Shown: positions 45,001 through 57,334 of the stretch, one piece after another
How the letters are laid out: the number at the start of each line of letters is the position of its first letter
Position numbering within the stretch: position 1 is the stretch's first letter
Made by a program: the position numbers and the translations under genes
NCBI GenBank assembly: GCA_016169945.1
Contig: JADLSH010000395.1
Location: forward strand, 5,174,001-5,238,000
Source: Trachythela sp. YZ-2020
Lineage: Eukaryota; Cnidaria; Anthozoa; Malacalcyonacea; Clavulariidae
Direction: 5' to 3'
Length of the DNA: 64,000 bases
The notes under the pieces: model-generated
The model's input: only the letters and a program-made list of their open reading frames with translations
Database searches by the model: none
What the model was told of the DNA's origin: nothing

Positions 45001-48000
45001 GCGTGGATGACCTCGAAAATTCTGTTCCTAACCAACTCACTATAAACACGTGCAAATACGCAGATGATTGTACAATGGATGAAGTTGTTGCACAGGGGAC
45101 AACTAGCCATATTCAAGAGGTTCTCGAAGCTGCACAACAGTGGGCCACTGAGAACAAGATGAAGTTAAACTCCCAAAAAACGAAAGACATGTGGATTTGT
45201 TTCAGTAGTATGATCCATATGATCTGAGAAAAAGTTCTGATCCTATGTCCCACACAAAAATACATGAACTATCCTTTATTCGGCCCAGAGCATTTTCACT
45301 TCTGAAGAAGCGCTGAACAAGTTAGAACAATCAGGATTTCAGTATAATTTATATCCACTAACTTTTACTTTTTACCTAAATATTAATGTTTTTGATACAT
45401 TTTAGCCTGATACTATAGTTTCTAGTTTTCACAATGTAAATCCATTGTACTTTTTAACTGAAGATGGATAATAATAAGATTATTATTATTCTACAATGCT
45501 GTTTATATATATGTAAGAGATCGAACTCAAAGTTACTGAAACCGTGCCCTTTTGCTTAGATGTATGTAGCTTTTAGTTGTTGACGTGCTGTCATGCTTAT
45601 TTATTCTCTTAAGGTTCTCATGTTAACGCTACAAAATGACCCACCGACATTGGAAACGATATCTGACAGCAAAAATGACGATTATAGAAAGTATACGAAG
45701 CCATTTAGACGGATGATCAGTCTGTGCCTACAAAAGGAACCTCAACAAAGGTGCAGTACACATGTATTTGTATTTGTTTTCATGTTTGTGCAGACTACAT
45801 ATATATATATATAGTACAATCTGCAGACATGCATGTTTCGGCGTCCAACGCCTCGTCAGTGCAGCTTGGTATACGTCTATACACGAGATGTCAACCGTAT
45901 TTATACACATGAGCTTACTCTCACCATGCGCATGTGGTACAACACGGTGACATCAACGCATCTAGACATGCGCAAAGTGTCATGGAGCCAGAGTGCTCAA
46001 ACGACCACAAGGGAAGTGAGCTTTGCGTTATCGCTAGTAGACACCCATTAGCTTTGCCAGAGTGCTCAACAACACTAAAGTGAAGGAGCGTAATATTTAA
46101 CAGTTATTCTACGAACTCGAGTCGTATATGAGCTGATAGCCGTATATGAGAGTGATTATACTCCGAGTCGTATATGAGAGTGATTATATACACAAGCTCT
46201 GGATATGAACAGAACATTTTGGCGTACTTTTTTCAAGTAAAACTTGAATTTCCTCTTCATTTAATTGTCCAAATCTGCCAGCCATTTTTCTACCTTTCTC
46301 TACTAGCAGGATATGAGCTAATATCCTGCTAATAGAGAACCAATCAGATTGCAGAATACCTCATATCCAGAGCTTGTGTATATAATAAATATATATACTC
46401 TACCATGATATTTAGTGCTAGTGGGTTGGTTTTGACAATCCTCTATTTTTTACACCTGCATCACAAGTCTATTATTCTATTCTGCCTGAAAGTTGGTGGG
46501 ACACTAAATTTACTCACTTCGGCTTCATACGTATTGAATAAAATTCTGTATGGTTTATAGAAATAGATACGCTTAGCGTACATGTATATGCGCCAAATGT
46601 TGTTTTAAAAACTAAAGTTTTCATGTTTTTGTTGATGTTGTTGGAGTCGTTAGATTTGTTGTAAACATTTGAGACGACTTTCCTGGCTGTAACAGTCTAA
46701 CTGTTCGCAGGCTAAGTAAAGGGCTGTTTATATCGGACCAGCTTGGTGAGCGAAATCGCGCCGTGCAATTATTTTTATTGTAGAAATTGCTTTGAGTTTA
46801 TATGGATTGAGATTTGATATGGATTGAGATCCATATCGCTTGAAACAGGTGTTTTCCCGGTACCGGGATGAAAATTTCCCCCATAAAAACACTCATTTAC
46901 TACATAGAGATGCCGCGACGAGAACAGTCGTTTTGACTAAAAGTTGTTTTAAATAAAGTTGTTTTAACTTTATCAAAATAAACTATAAAATCGTCCCAGC
47001 AAGCGGGATGAGATATACAAGGCAAAATTAATTTCGCTTCTCGGGCTCTTCGAAATTTGACCAGTTTGTCGCCGTATTTTCCCATATAAAGAAATAGTCT
47101 ACCTGAATTTCAAATCAATGTATTTTTGTGACTATTTATAGTAATTCAGAGATTTTCATCTGTTGAAAATGTGTGAAAAATAATTTCCGGTCATTGTAAT
47201 ACATTTTATAATTCAATATGATAGTTGCTAAGATTCAATATAGCACGTAAATTTCCAAAGATTCCAAAGATTCCGATATTGTGTGCGTCGTGGGTCTGAT
47301 TTGAAAGCGTTGAGAATGAAGCATGCATGTTTTTAGTGTTCTGCGAAACGAACAGGCAGTAATGAAATGAGTATACTAGTCGTTGATTGGCTGCAAGCTA
47401 ACACACACACACAAACTTACACACACGATAGCATATATCAGCGCAATCGCAGATACAAAAATATGTAAGCATGTTTCACTGGATACCCTTCTTCTAGTCA
47501 AAGTGGATTAGATTGCCCCTATTTGATTGAAATTGCATGATTGTATATTCATTCTGTTCATTCCCAAACTTGTATATAATATCACATGTTCAATGCATAG
47601 AAATACTTTTAGCGATCTACTGTATATATACTCAGCATTTGATAATTTGCGATTTTTCTCACAGGCCTGATGCGTCAGAACTTCTGAAGAACGCTTTCTT
47701 TAAGAGAGCGCGGGTAAGCCAAATCGTTTTAATATAGTTTCTTAAACACTATAGTCAGACGAAATTGAACCGCATTCGCATCAGTGAAAGGCACATTCTC
47801 TTACCGCCATTTTGACAGACATTGAAGAAATAGTCGAGCACGCGGGCACCGCTTTGGGGACGGGGGGGGAGGGGGTGCGGCAAATATTTTAAGTGGAAAT
47901 TTTTTAGGTTTTTATTTTCCGCGTATGGGCAATATGGCTAGATTTAACGCAATTGTACGTTGCAGAACTGCAGGAGATTTTTATCCTGTGTTCGCAGGAA

Positions 48001-51000
48001 GAAAGTTATTTTTCCACCCTTGACCATCTTTTTCATTTTATTCAGAGATTTTCCATTCTATTTTCATTTCATTGTGTTTCCCACATTCGTTTCTTTTATT
48101 ATTTTTCCTCGGCGTAAAAGCTAGGCTAAGAAGGGGAGAGCCCTTATCTAACGTCAATTTCCAAACCACTATTTCTAATCAGTCATGAATATCGGCCTTG
48201 CATATTTAATTGTATTTTTAGGGTAAAGAATTTTTAAAGGAAACACTACTTCCTCTTGCTCCACCACTTGGTGAACGATCACAGAAGGTACAGTATGTAG
48301 AGTTTTGTATAGGACGTTATGTGCATTTTTCTTTACTTTTAGCCTCTAGGGTTTAAAGGGCAGGGCCGCACTGAGACATTTGGAGGCCGGGGCAAAAATA
48401 ACTTTGGGGCCCTAGCTATTTTCCATCCTTAAAGATCTTAAGATACAAAAATTACATAAATAAATACATAAAATATTTTTGCTTCTAGTCGTAGACATTT
48501 ATTTAAATGTTCAAGTCAGTTGAACTAGGTGTGAGCATGCAAATGCTGCGATCATGCAAGCAATGGCATACAGTTCCTGCTGGTCAGTTATCATACTTTT
48601 TACACCAAATACAGTAAAGAACAGTTCCTGTAATTATATGTAATTACTGTTATCATTATAATAGGTGAAGAGAGTACCCGGTTCAAGCGGTCGTCTTCAT
48701 AAGAATTCTGACGGCAATTGGGAATGGTCAGATGAAGAAACAGAAGAGCGACCCGAAACACAGGTATGTTGTTTAGTTAAAGTAAATAAGAGTAAAATAA
48801 ATAATAAAAGTAAATACAGACTAGTGTTTTATTAATACAAGTTGGCATTGTATAGTTATTCTAAAGAGATGTTAAGCATACAGTAGTTGAATCCATAGTA
48901 TGCGGGCGTGTCGAAAAACAGTCGCTTACGCCTGAAAACCAGTATATATTAATTTGTTTTACCGCCGTCTTTGCTTACAATAGAAATCTATGGTCTGTGA
49001 CTTTTCCCCTCACGTCCCCGTACTAGATTACGTAGTGTACTGTGATACTATACAGCATGAGATTAGACTTGATGACAATATCGACAACAACATTCCATGT
49101 TTGACTGATTGCTTTTTTAGAAAGAACGGAAAACTGAAGTGCTTGACAATAAAAGAGATCAACCCTCAGGTATGTAAAATTGTATCACAAAAATTCACAA
49201 TATTTTTTCATATTTCTTAAACCAATTAATTTTGCACGCTTTGAATGTACAGTGTATGCATGTATGCCTGTAGTTAGACTCTTGTGAGGGAGTCATCAGA
49301 CTTTCTATCTTCTATAGGGTACGATTTTGGGTTCAAAACGTTATATCAAGAAATTTCCGGGTCTTACAATGTATATACGTTTAAATTTCCGTCCAGACTG
49401 AAGAGAGTTACTGTAACTATGCTTATCATTTTAAGTGAACAGGATCAAGAGCCCACAATAGATTTTAAAAACGTTAATTTAACAACACTAAACTTTAATC
49501 TTGGTAATACCGAAAGAGATTGTTATATATAGAAAGCTTGAATAAATCACTATCCTGTGGATAGCGTTATCCAGGCTCCCAACAGGCTCCGGATATTTAT
49601 CTGAATGTGTTCTACTTAGAAAATTATATGATTCATTTCCAATCTCACAGCTATTTCTTTCTTTATCGTAGCACCTGCAGTGCCTGTCGAAAATAAAGAA
49701 TCCTCAACGCCCTCACCACCCTCACCACCTAAAAGTCCTACGAAACCACCGAGTGAGGAGAACGTAACTGCACCTTCAACTACGAGTACTGGCGAGACAA
49801 GTGACTCACAACCTGCGCTAAATCTTACTTTACGTTTAAGGTACTGCAGTGGTTTAAAATTAAATAGTACAGTAATTTGCAATGAGAAATGCAGGGTATT
49901 TGCAACAGCGATAGCATGGTCTTAGCAAACGAACCGTCCAGGCGTCTATTGGACGGCCATCTTGAAATTGGACAGCCACTTAAAAAACACGGCTTTTGGA
50001 CGGCTGATAACCACTTTTGAAAATCTGTACATTCGTGGTTTCAATTGGCAAAGTATGGTAGTCCTCATATAGAATATGTCTTTATATTTTAATATCGAAC
50101 GTCTAGAACGTCTAGTTTGGGAGCAATGGCAATAAAACACTAGATTATATTTAGCCAATAAGAATCTAATAACATTCTAATTTGCCAAGGGGGAAAGGCA
50201 TGTCTCTACACCACCTGTAAATAATATATATAGATAGTCGCCAAGTCCTAATTTGACCCCTGAATCGCAGATCCTACATGGCTAAGACCCTTAGCAATAG
50301 CCAATTATGCCCCGTACAGACGAGCAAGTTTTCCCCAACAAGTCTTATTTGCTCGTTTGTATGACAAAAAATTGACATGCAAGTTTTCCTTGACAAGGAG
50401 CCTTGTTTAAAAGCTAGTCATACCAGCTTTTGATAAATTGATCGAGAAACTTGTTTGCCGTATAACAAATAAGCTCGTCAAGGAACTTGTCAAGGAAAAC
50501 TTGCTCGTCTGTACGGGGCTTTACTGTAGTTTGGAGGATTCTTTCAACATCTAACAATACTTCATTTCAATTCAAAATTCGTTGTTGAACTTGAAATTTA
50601 TACTATCTTTCTAAAACGTTTCTTCTCATAAACGGCAAATATCATTAACAGTTACTGTAGTCAGATTGTTTTACTGTTTTGTTTATTGATATGTGCTTTC
50701 CATTGCATGTAAGAGTGACTTTATATAGGAAACATTTCTGTGGCGTAACTCTGTAATTTAACAATTTCTTTTAAGAAATATAAAGAATGAACTAAATGAT
50801 ATTCGGTTTGATTTTAAACACGGCGAAGGTTAGTGGAATGTTATATAGACGGATTAAGATTATCTTATAGTATTGGATTTGGGAAGCACAAATGGTAGAT
50901 ACCGTTAGCACGCAACCCCTTACACGCACGCAACCCCTTACACGCACGCAACCCCTTACACGCACGCAACCCCTTACACGCACGCAACCCCTTACACGCA

Positions 51001-52321
51001 CGCAACCTGGTTAGTGTATTGTAACTTGATGTGTGACTACCTAACTCAGATTTGATGTGCTTAAAAACGACATGTAATTATATTGAGTTGAATAGTTTGT
51101 GCTTCGAGGGTTGTTCTCCGGGTACTCCAGTTTTTCTCCTTCACCAAAAACTATAGCCACGTTAGCTGTGCTCCGTGATCAGCATGGGTCGTGTGGTGAC
51201 AGCCAGAGACATCCTAGTAAGACTTCGACTTGGTCACGTTTGAGCTGCATCCATTCGCAATTCATCTCTTAGCTGCAAGGGAAGATAATTTGCATATTAG
51301 AATCCTCTACCTTTATCCTTTACCCAAAAAGATGATATGAAAAATTTCAGATGGTTTGTTATAAAGTCTTCATGATGTACAGTTACAGTATAGTCTATTT
51401 CCCGTTAGTCCTTTATCACTTATTCTAATTATCTCTGTTTAGATACCCCACAAGGAGTTGCGCAGGAATTAGTCAGCGCAGGACTTATTGACGGGGTTGA
51501 TATGATACTAGGTAAGGACGTATAGTAGAGTATAATCTGTAGTTAATACTTCCGATTTGTAGGACAATGTAAAAGAAATATCGTTCCCTGGGGTTACTGC
51601 ACATATTTAGCAAATTTGTCGGCGATTTTTCTCTTCCTGATCGATGTGATCGAGCGAATGACAATATGACATATCAACGCATGCCTTTGTAAAACCGATC
51701 CCGTAACGGTCACATACTTTTGTTTGTGAGTCCACTCATTCGCATGCGTCAGGAGGAGAATAATCGCCGACACAATTGCTAGTGTGAGCCAGGCTTAATT
51801 TCCGTTACAATGAGTTACTTTCATTTCTTGTATAGTTGCTGCAAATTTGGAAAAGGCTCTTCAAAACCCGGCCGCATATCGTCATCCAGCATTCATGGTG
51901 TTTCAACTGGTATTGATACGTTCTTTTATACATTGTCATGTAAAATGAAATTATGGTGAAATGTTATTATTGTTTTCACTTCGCGCTTCAACTCAATAAG
52001 AAATCGCGCTATGATCAGTGATAATTGAATGGATCTATTCAGCTAACGCGCATGTATGCCTGCGACCCAACTCACATTTTCGATAACTTGCATGCCTTGT
52101 TACCACTGTTATTATAACTTCGATAACTGTTATTATATGTGAGCAAATCAGGTGGCATAAACATGCATATGTTAGCATTCTAGCAAGCTTCTAGTGTTGC
52201 CTCTAATTCTGAAGATTCTTACTCGTGGTAATATTTCTTTTTTCAGAAAACTCCAGTTCCAACTGGCCAAACTAAGGACGAGAAAACATTAATCGGGTTT
52301 GCACAATTAACTATCAATTAA
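39100..52321 (+). CDS. OXSR1: OSR1/SPAK-type Ste20 kinase, 17 exons, complete
   Basis: Exons: 39100-39175, 39243-39355, 41163-41271, 42657-42798, 43032-43087, 43679-43788, 44378-44479, 45614-45750, 47665-47713, 48222-48287, 48665-48763, 49121-49169, 49672-49840, 50776-50828, 51443-51511, 51836-51909, 52247-52321. All borders are AG/GT with compatible phases, giving 515 aa. Visible motifs: G-loop IGYGATAVV (25-33), VAVK Lys48, HRD 146-148, DFG 166-168, activation-loop TTFVGTPCW (Thr187, the WNK target position), APE 196-198. A conserved [10 protein letters not shown] segment follows, then a Pro/Ser/Thr-rich linker (exon 13) and the CCT/PF2 domain from LTLRLR (421-426) to [10 protein letters not shown]. 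In animals these kinases, activated by WNKs, bind RFxV motifs through the CCT domain and phosphorylate cation-chloride cotransporters. One copy stands for both vertebrate OXSR1 and STK39. Confidence 0.95.
41780..41831 (+). other. exon-like segment in kinase intron 3
   Basis: After CTCTTTCAG, the bases encode [18 protein letters not shown] before GTTAGT, compared with [16 protein letters not shown] at the start of the true exon 4 (42,657). The similarity GxxLxVI and the good acceptor suggest a duplicated or alternative exon start. Its length (52) would break the frame into exon 4 or 5, so it is more likely a relic or a chance match. Confidence 0.3.
41879..41962. repeat. two tandem copies, about 40-bp unit
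   Basis: CAGAAATAACCTATTAAAGC followed by TATGAAAAACCGAG occurs twice in succession at about 41,891-41,925 and 41,929-41,962. A GAGGGAACCCCC-type short repeat follows to 42,000. Confidence 0.75.
43436..43652. repeat. (TTGATG/CTGATG)n microsatellite in kinase intron 5
   Basis: About 35 hexamers of TTGATG with scattered CTGATG variants end 27 bp before exon 6. The open frames through it (poly Met-Leu, Asp-Val, Ser-Thr) come from the repeat and are not genes. Its closeness to the acceptor could affect splicing. Confidence 0.95.
44640..45227 (+). pseudogene. LINE reverse transcriptase fragment in kinase intron 7
   Basis: The first frame reads [20 protein letters not shown], then [20 protein letters not shown] and [11 protein letters not shown], which are fingers/palm motifs of a non-LTR RT. 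The FIDFRKAFD block carries the first catalytic Asp. After a frame change at about 44,985, the second frame has [10 protein letters not shown] (45,051-45,075) with the YADD catalytic pair, and [15 protein letters not shown]. It is 5'- and 3'-truncated and frameshifted, hence inactive. It is inserted in the sense orientation of the host gene. Confidence 0.85.
45816..46098. other. repeat-derived sequence in kinase intron 8
   Basis: Contains GGCGTCCAACGCCTCGTCAG and two copies of CCAGAGTGCTCAA (45,990 and 46,058). It leads into the hairpin composite at 46,099. No exon was recognised. Confidence 0.4.
46099..46182. repeat. CpG-containing hairpin D', degenerate copy
   Basis: AACAGTTATTCTACGAACTC and GAGTCGTATATGAGCTGATAGCC match one arm of the hairpin at 63,900-64,000. 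The other arm is scrambled into GTATATGAGAGTGATTATA, seen twice. It is directly adjacent to the TIR body that follows, on the same side as at 63.7-64 kb. Confidence 0.7.
46186..46383 (-). mobile_element. TIR body D', 198 bp (inverted copy of 63,718-63,892)
   Basis: Ends ATATACACAAGCTCTGGATATG and its complement (CATATCCAGAGCTTGTG) are about 24-bp inverted repeats. An internal palindrome GCAGGATATGAGCTAATATCC, trimmed to AGGATATGAGCTAATATCCT, is near its right side. CCAATCAGATTGC lies 35 bp from the right end. Relative to the copy at 63.7 kb it is reversed and has an extra ~20 bp. Confidence 0.8.
48361..48425. mobile_element. hAT-like terminus, single end
   Basis: CAGGGCCGCACTGAGACAT followed by GGAGGCCGGGGCAAAAAT resembles the ends of hAT-type elements. 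The matching opposite end was not found before exon 11 at 48,665, so it may be truncated. Confidence 0.35.
50309..50519. mobile_element. 211-bp MITE in kinase intron 13
   Basis: The termini GCCCCGTACAGACGAGCAAG and, at the right, CTTGCTCGTCTGTACGGGGC are perfect complements over 20 bp and extend to GTTTTCC/GGAAAAC. TTA occurs near both ends (50,305 and 50,521), which would fit a PIF/Harbinger-type TTA or TWA target. No coding capacity. Confidence 0.85.
50911..51007. repeat. 18-bp minisatellite, 5.4 copies
   Basis: The unit CGCAACCCCTTACACGCA is repeated without change. It gives a minus-strand RVRGCV frame by chance. It lies in the intron between kinase exons 14 and 15. Confidence 0.95.
51104..51290 (+). 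mobile_element. SINE-core-like fragment
   Basis: GTTGTTCTCCGGGTACTCCAG then TTTTTCTCC matches the core of the SINE at 36,895-37,175 (trimmed landmark TTCTCCGGGTACTCC). No tRNA-like head was recognised upstream, so it is a 5'-truncated or headless copy in the intron between kinase exons 14 and 15. Confidence 0.5.
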
Positions 52322-52326
52322 ATTTG

Positions 52327-52332
52327 AATAAA
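52327..52332 (+). promoter_or_regulatory. polyadenylation signal of the kinase gene
   Basis: AATAAA lies six bases after the stop codon. It is so close that another, more distal signal may be used. Confidence 0.4.
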
Positions 52333-53375
52333 ATGGTAATTTATATAGGATTTGTACATTTAAATGCTCAGAATGACATGTATATTTGAGATATTTTGCT
52401 TAACTTGAGCAGAAAAGCTGAAAATTATTCAAATATATAGTGGTTGGAATGCGGGCAACAACAGATTTGCTCTTGACTGTTAAATATTGTACTATATTAG
52501 TTTAGTAGTAGCCTGCCAACGACTGTAAAACACATAATTTATCTCCACGTATTTTCGTTGAAACTTCGAAATTGTGGCTTACGTAGAAGATATTGAATAG
52601 ACGTTTCCCAAGGTAGCTTCACAGCCTCGTCCCAGGCCACATTTCGCGCGGTTTAATGATGCGGTTCATGATGTGAGTAGATGTACACGTTGTTTTCAAT
52701 TGATTTCAACTGATGAATATAACGTTGATGATGATAGTATATGCCACTCTTAAAATTGCAAACAAACCATACTGCATGAGTATATATGTTGTACTGTAAA
52801 TCGAAGAACCTGTCATTCATCAATTATTAATGACGCACGATTCTTGCAGTGCCTTTGAATAACACCAATTCTTGCCTTGCACCACTTTTTCTATATCAAC
52901 TTTTATTTGTTAGTGAGTCATCAGGAATAGATTTATGAACATATTCTGCAGGATTTACAACATTCATATCTGTTATTTAATAACAATTTTCGGAGTTTTT
53001 GGTGTGCCTTATAGTCAAACTCTTCCTTTGCAATTATGTTTTTCATGCATTCTAAACATTAGTTTATTCTTGCTATACATACGTGTAGTATCAATGTTAT
53101 ATACTGTTACCCTAACATTACTATACTATACTAAACGATCGTAATATACAGTAGTGTGATCTCTGACATTCACACGTTGTCCTAAAATATACTTCTACAA
53201 ACAGTCGACCTTTACTATTCCGAGGGAAACAAAATATGCACAGGTCTTTGTTGTTTATTAATAATTAATGCTGTTACAAGTTTCAAATATTTGCAATGCT
53301 GTTTTATTATCACAAGTCCATCTATGCTAGATTCATGTACGTAAACTGTATATTCTGAACTTTAAATTCCATGCA
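52333..53375. other. intergenic region between kinase and TPR gene
   Basis: About 1 kb with no recognised feature. The frame at 52,935-53,144 is hydrophobic and lacks a family match. Confidence 0.4.
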
Positions 53376-55057
53376 ATGGAAAAGAACGACCCAAATCAGT
53401 TTCGATTCGTCGAAGAAGCGGAGGATGAAATTAAAATGACAATGAAAGACATAATAAAACGCCATGGTATTAGCTTGGAAGAGAAAAACAAAGAACAAGA
53501 AGGAGAAGCCTTGAGTTACATTGGTCTCTCATATCACAAGCTTGGCAAGTACGAGAAAGCTTTAGACTATCACCAACAACATTTAGAACTCTCTGAAGCA
53601 ACTGAAAACTCCAGGGGAAAGCGACGTGCTAATTGTAATATTGGTTGTGTATATAAAGTAATGGGGGACCTGCCGATGGCACGTTACCACTTCGAGAAAG
53701 CATATGATATCAGTAAGGAGCGAGAAGATAGAAAAGCACAAGCACGAATATGCAATAATATGGCTAATATTTACGAAATGCTTATGGATACAGACAAATC
53801 TATAGAACTGCATAAAGAACGCTATGATGTGGCAACTGATTTAGAAGATTTACATGGTCAAGGAAAAGCATGTGTTAGTCTTGGAGCTATGTATTTAGTG
53901 AAAGAAGATCTCGATCAAAGTCTTTTCTATTATGAGGAATTGCTGAGCATCCTCAGAGCAAAACTACGTATGTGCTTATTTTTACACTTCAACATACTTA
54001 AGGAAATTATTACACTAAAGATGATCGATACTCTTACATAATATGTTGACCAATCTTACTTCATTTCCTTCGCTTCGTAATGCCATGCAATCATTGTAAT
54101 GCAAACATTCCCTATAATCCTATATATATAAGTTTCTCAAGTACATATTTTTACAGGCTTAGACCTTAGGCTTAGCAGTTAAATTGCACAGTCAGTTAGC
54201 TTATTTATTTTAATCCTACAATTATAGATATTTTTCTACATAAGAGACACTTGTTCTCTTATAAGTTATGAATTGTATATCAATTAATAACTGGAAATGT
54301 AGTTAGTATTTCGGTAGTTGTATTATTATTTAGATATATTTTAATTAGTGTGGGCTAGGATATTCATGTATGGTTGTAACTATTATATTTATTTTCAGGT
54401 ATACAAGACACATTGGCTGATGACCTGTCAGATGAGGATGATGATGGTTTTATCGACCTTGACAATCTTGCTACAAATAACTTTGAGTACGTGACTCCTG
54501 AATTCGTATTTGATGTAACACTATAACTAACTACCCCGGAACTTCCCCAGAACTTCCACGGAGCGGGTTGAAACGACGACGCATTTGCATGGTACCAGTG
54601 CCAAATTCTTAAAGACTGAGAACTTAAAGATGGTCAAGTTAACCGTAGAAATTTGACGTTTATAGTATTTAAACCTTGCGTAATGAAAACGGAACAAAAG
54701 TACTAACTTTTTCGTACCACTTACAGAACAAATATAACATATATCTAGTATTTTGTTTAATTTTCATTGCTCTACTTGAAATATTTGGTTTTCACATGAA
54801 TGGTTATTAGTTGCCCAGAAAGTTAAGAAGTTACGCCATATTAGCATATAATATAATTATATCAACATAACATTTATATTATTCAATAAATGAACTTCTC
54901 TCTCTCCCGTTTTAGCGATGACGAAGAGGAGGAAGAGGACGGGGAGAAAGGAAAGAAAGACAAGGGAAAAGGCAAAGGAAAAGGACTTCCTAAATCACCT
55001 TTTAAGAAGCGGAAAAATAAAGATAAAAAGAAAGACAAAGATAAAGGAAAGAAATGA
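53376..55057 (+). CDS. tetratricopeptide-repeat protein, three exons
   Basis: Exons 53,376-53,967, 54,399-54,486 and 54,916-55,057 join in frame (phases 1 and 2) to give 273 aa. Exon 1 holds four TPRs of about 40 residues: about 43-76 (GEALSYIGLSYHKLGKYEKA), 80-115, 120-155 and 160-195, the LGN/TTC-type with long helices. Exon 2 is acidic (LADDLSDEDDDGF) and exon 3 is acidic then lysine-rich (DDEEEEEDGEKGKK to KDKDKGKK). TPRs are protein-docking scaffolds. The charged tail suggests nuclear or nucleic-acid-linked or microtubule-linked partners, but that is inference. The start Met is the first in frame; further upstream exons cannot be excluded. It follows the kinase gene by 1 kb on the same strand. 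Confidence 0.8.
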
Positions 55058-55177
55058 TTACTTCTTAAGTGGAAGAAGAGTCTTATTATTTGAAAAAATA
55101 TTATTAGAGAAAAAGAAGAAGGAGTGCCTAATGCTAAGACTTCGCCTTTTAAGAGGACGAACAAGAAAGATAAAGAA

Positions 55178-55183
55178 AATAAA
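55178..55183 (+). promoter_or_regulatory. polyadenylation signal of the TPR gene
   Basis: AATAAA lies 121 bp past the stop, within an AT-rich 3' UTR. Confidence 0.5.
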
Positions 55184-57334
55184 TATAATATAAAGTTTTA
55201 ATTGTTGTCGATTTAGATGAAATTTGGATAAAATTCGGTCATTCAAACTTGCTTAGAAACTTGCATTTATTCATGATCGGTTTGCACTTCTTCTCAAGGA
55301 GAAAGCTGAAGAAAAGAGAAGAGAAGCATGCCGTCTCCTACGTTTTTAAGATGGGAATATGTAAAAGGGAAATTTTACAGCCATTCTTGTATTTTAGAAA
55401 GACAAGAAAACATATAAAATCGTTTTCAATACATATCTATCAGTCAATTTGTTGGTAAACTTCTCAGTTGTTCACTTCTACATTTATTCAAATTTATCGA
55501 GTTCAAGTTCGATATTTACTTTCAGTCCTAGGCGATGTCGTTTGCTGGACTTAAAGGGATATGACAATAAATAAATTGTTTGTTTCATTTGAAAGAACCT
55601 TTAGAATTATATCTAAAGCTCCTTAGCCGATTTTTTATATGTTGCTTAGTTCTTGATTCTTGAAATATTTTGACTGAAAATGAGCTGTTTGGATTAATGC
55701 ATTTTAGTGACGTCAAAGCAGAATTGGCCGTAAAAGCTACTCCTAGGTGGCCAAATAACAATTAGTAGATGTTTAAAATGTTATAAATCAATTTGTTATT
55801 TGAAATGGTGACCGAAGTATAATTTTAAACTCATAATGACCATTGCAGCTATCTTGGTTTCGTTACCCTGCTTGTAACATACATGCATATCCATAACAAT
55901 CGAAGATTGCGGACAGCTTACTGACTGATTTATGATGATTGCGGTCACAATATTTCAGGAACTAAGCAAGATTTGAAAAAGCCGCGAAAGAAGTTATTTT
56001 AAATATTAAAGGGAAACTATTTTTATTGCCATGTTCATTTAACTATATCTGCTCCAAATTCAAAAAGCCCTGCTGAACACCTCACGAAGGACAGTCACTT
56101 GAAATAAGAAAATATGGGAAAATATACCAAATTAGGATTTTTAAAACTGAACAATCCGCAGGGTGAGAGCCTGATATTTATCGTAAAGACCATCTGAATA
56201 ATGTTAATTAAAGTGTTTATTACATATAAAATCATCCGACACCGGGGAAAAAAGAAGAAGTTCGATTCAAACTATAAAGCGAAATTGTAAGCAAAACTAT
56301 TAGGACTCCAAGAAGGACCAACGACAGCCTAGTCCCTGTCGTTCTGACGCATGTCGCGCATGCTAGGCTGCGGCTGGAATCTAGTTGTGACGTCATCACT
56401 CAAGGTCCTTGGAATTATACTGGGAAAACCAGTGAATAGTATATACTCGTGGCGTGTGCTCTCTTTAATGTGCTAAGTTAATTTCCTCCTGCAAATCTCT
56501 CGTATTCTCGTTATTATATTGGTTAACACAGCTAACTAACATTGATCTGTCCAATTGAGTAGCTTTTTAAAAACCTGCTTCAATATTACTTATCTTTCCT
56601 GCGATTTACAATGCACAATATAGGTGATAAATATGACACGATATGTAGGCGCTGCTGTAAATCTGTACAGTATAACATTTAATGAATTCAAGACTATATT
56701 ACGTACTGACAAACGCTTTTGCGGTTTCTAACTTTGCCCCAAGCGATATTCCTTCAGCCTCTCAAAATCATGACTTAAATGGTAGTAGGAATACCTATAG
56801 GCCGCTTTGGATGGTAGTAGGGATACCTAGGCCGCTTTGGATGCTAGTAGGGATACCTATAGGCCGCTTTGGATGGTATAAGTAGGGATATCTAAGATTG
56901 TAGTTCAGATGTTTGTCCAAAGAAATCTATACAAATCGCGGCACACAACTTTTTTCAAAACGACCCTGCTTGACAGGTAGCGTTTATTTATAAGAATGCA
57001 TTTCCATATTTAAGTCATATTCTCCTGATCCATTCTTCTCTGTGTCTTTGGATAAAAGTATTAATCACAATAGTGGGCGGATAGTAAAGTCTGACGATAG
57101 TGATGTCTTATTTGAAAGTTAATCACTCCGTTTAAGCTTAATACTTTTGAACCTCAACTGCTTAGAGTTAATTAGTGTAATCATAACAGTTAATCAATTT
57201 TTAATGAACTCTATTGTGGTTACCCGTTGCTGCGCTATAGTGTCTGAAGTATATAAGAGTTCTATACACACTTTCAATGATGTAAATATATACTATAAGA
57301 TGTAGTTGTTCAGTGAGTAAGAAAGGCTTGTGCG
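55184..57334. other. intergenic region between TPR gene and Shal channel
   Basis: A retroposon-like 3' end (ATGACAATAAATAAATTG, TTTGTTTC) is at 55,560-55,587. CTAGTTGTGACGTCATCACTC occurs at 56,391 (first 17 bases shared with 16,120). A minisatellite is at 56,781-56,890. No exon was recognised. AT-rich sequence with TATATACTATAAG at 57,288-57,300 lies 35 bp before the channel start and may contain its core promoter. Confidence 0.45.
56781..56890. repeat. 36-38-bp minisatellite, three copies
   Basis: The unit contains TAGTAGGGATACCTATAGG and CCGCTTTGGATGG. Copies differ by small deletions (CCTAGG for CCTATAGG) and the last is partial. Confidence 0.85.

Noticed and set aside
45728..45910. Frames in several phases around kinase exon 8 and a TATATA run
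   Set aside because: Overlap a confirmed exon or intronic simple sequence; no domain.
50792..51001. RVRGCV-repeat frame
   Set aside because: Translation of an 18-bp minisatellite in an intron.
54883..55164. Minus-strand serine/phenylalanine-rich frame
   Set aside because: Antisense of the lysine/glutamate-rich TPR exon 3.
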